The notes under the pieces: model-generated
What the model was told of the DNA's origin: nothing
What the model saw: only the letters and a program-made list of their open reading frames with translations
Database searches by the model: none
In this document: positions 6,376 through 6,573 of the stretch, one piece after another
How the letters are laid out: each line of letters starts with the position of its first letter
Position numbering within the stretch: position 1 is the first letter of the stretch
Translations under genes and position numbers: made by a program
Source: Desulfobacterales bacterium
GTDB taxonomy: Bacteria; Desulfobacterota; Desulfobacteria; Desulfobacterales; BuS5
DNA: 6,573 bases
NCBI GenBank assembly: GCA_016735355.1
Contig: JAERRQ010000053.1
Coordinates: forward strand, 1 to 6,573
Direction of reading: 5' to 3'

Positions 6376-6573
6376 TTACAGACTTTCAGCGAGCCTATAA
6401 AAATATTTTTTTAAATCTGCTAATGTTGATTCCACATCAAACCCTGCTGCAGCAAAATGTCCGCCTCCTCCAAATGAAGATGCAATATCTGCCACATCAA
6501 CGCTTCCGTTTGAACGTAAGCTTATATGAAATAGCTTAAGACCTTTCGAATTTTTTCCGGTATTATGCAGTTC
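6376..6573 (-). CDS. nrnA: NrnA-type DHH/DHHA1 phosphoesterase, C-terminal end (cut by window)
   Basis: Only the last 65 codons and the TAA (6376-6378) are in the window; the gene continues beyond the right edge. The translated piece begins ELHNTGKNSKGL, contains the strand LKLFHISLRSNGSVDVADIA, and then the DHHA1 glycine-rich motif SFGGGGHFAAAGF, which matches the family pattern GGGGHxxAAGF for binding the oligonucleotide or phosphate end. NrnA enzymes degrade 2- to 5-nt RNAs to mononucleotides and remove the 3' phosphate from pAp, complementing PNPase, which stalls on short oligomers. The N-terminal DHH catalytic domain is not visible. The 10-nt gap to truB and the family's usual place between rbfA and truB support the call. 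The exact subfamily rests on this fragment alone. Confidence 0.88.
   Translation of the reverse strand, partial: ELHNTGKNSKGLKLFHISLRSNGSVDVADIASSFGGGGHFAAAGFDVESTLADLKKYFYRLAESL

Noticed and set aside
1..6573. Search for tRNA or rRNA genes, CRISPR arrays, insertion sequences, integrases, toxin-antitoxin or defence genes
   Set aside because: None seen on either strand; nearly all of the window is conserved housekeeping coding sequence.

Overview
The window is an ordinary-looking housekeeping region from a Gram-negative bacterium of moderate G+C (low to mid 40s % by eye). Its gene order on the minus strand is nrnA (3' end only), truB, rpsO, pnp, dut, a YycJ-type metallo-beta-lactamase-fold gene, then a small cold-shock protein gene. 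Together with the ferredoxin-containing DUF362 protein next to it, this suggests a strictly anaerobic Desulfobacterota (Desulfobacterales-like) genome. That assignment is inferred from gene order and protein character; it has not been tested by a search.

Layout. 2-1093 (+): the 3' part of a DUF362 protein carrying two [4Fe-4S] motifs; its true start lies left of the window. 1094-1151: a short convergent intergenic gap with a hairpin. 1152-1352 (-): a CspA-family cold-shock protein with its own promoter region (about 1467-1533) and a leader of about 100 nt. 1544-1619: a very strong inverted repeat plus a small hairpin and U-tract at the 3' end of the metallohydrolase gene; this probably ends the long minus-strand operon. 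1585-2373 (-): YycJ-like hydrolase. 2438-2896 (-): dut. 2907-4976 (-): pnp. 5053-5322 (-): rpsO. 5436-6365 (-): truB. 6376-6573 (-): the C-terminal 65 residues of NrnA, cut by the right edge. No gene-free stretch exceeds 300 bases.

How the genes work together. NrnA, TruB, S15 and PNPase belong to the translation and RNA-turnover cluster that often follows nusA-infB-rbfA. TruB modifies tRNA, S15 starts assembly of the 30S platform, PNPase degrades RNA, and NrnA clears the short oligonucleotides that PNPase cannot finish. Dut cleans the dUTP pool. The YycJ-like protein is a predicted metal-dependent hydrolase of uncertain substrate.

No novel multi-gene system was found. The points worth a second look are RNA-level: the long perfect inverted repeat at the operon end, a hairpin at the start of the hydrolase gene, a three-copy decamer repeat leading into the pnp ribosome binding site, and a repeated 25-bp tract inside the ferredoxin-like domain.
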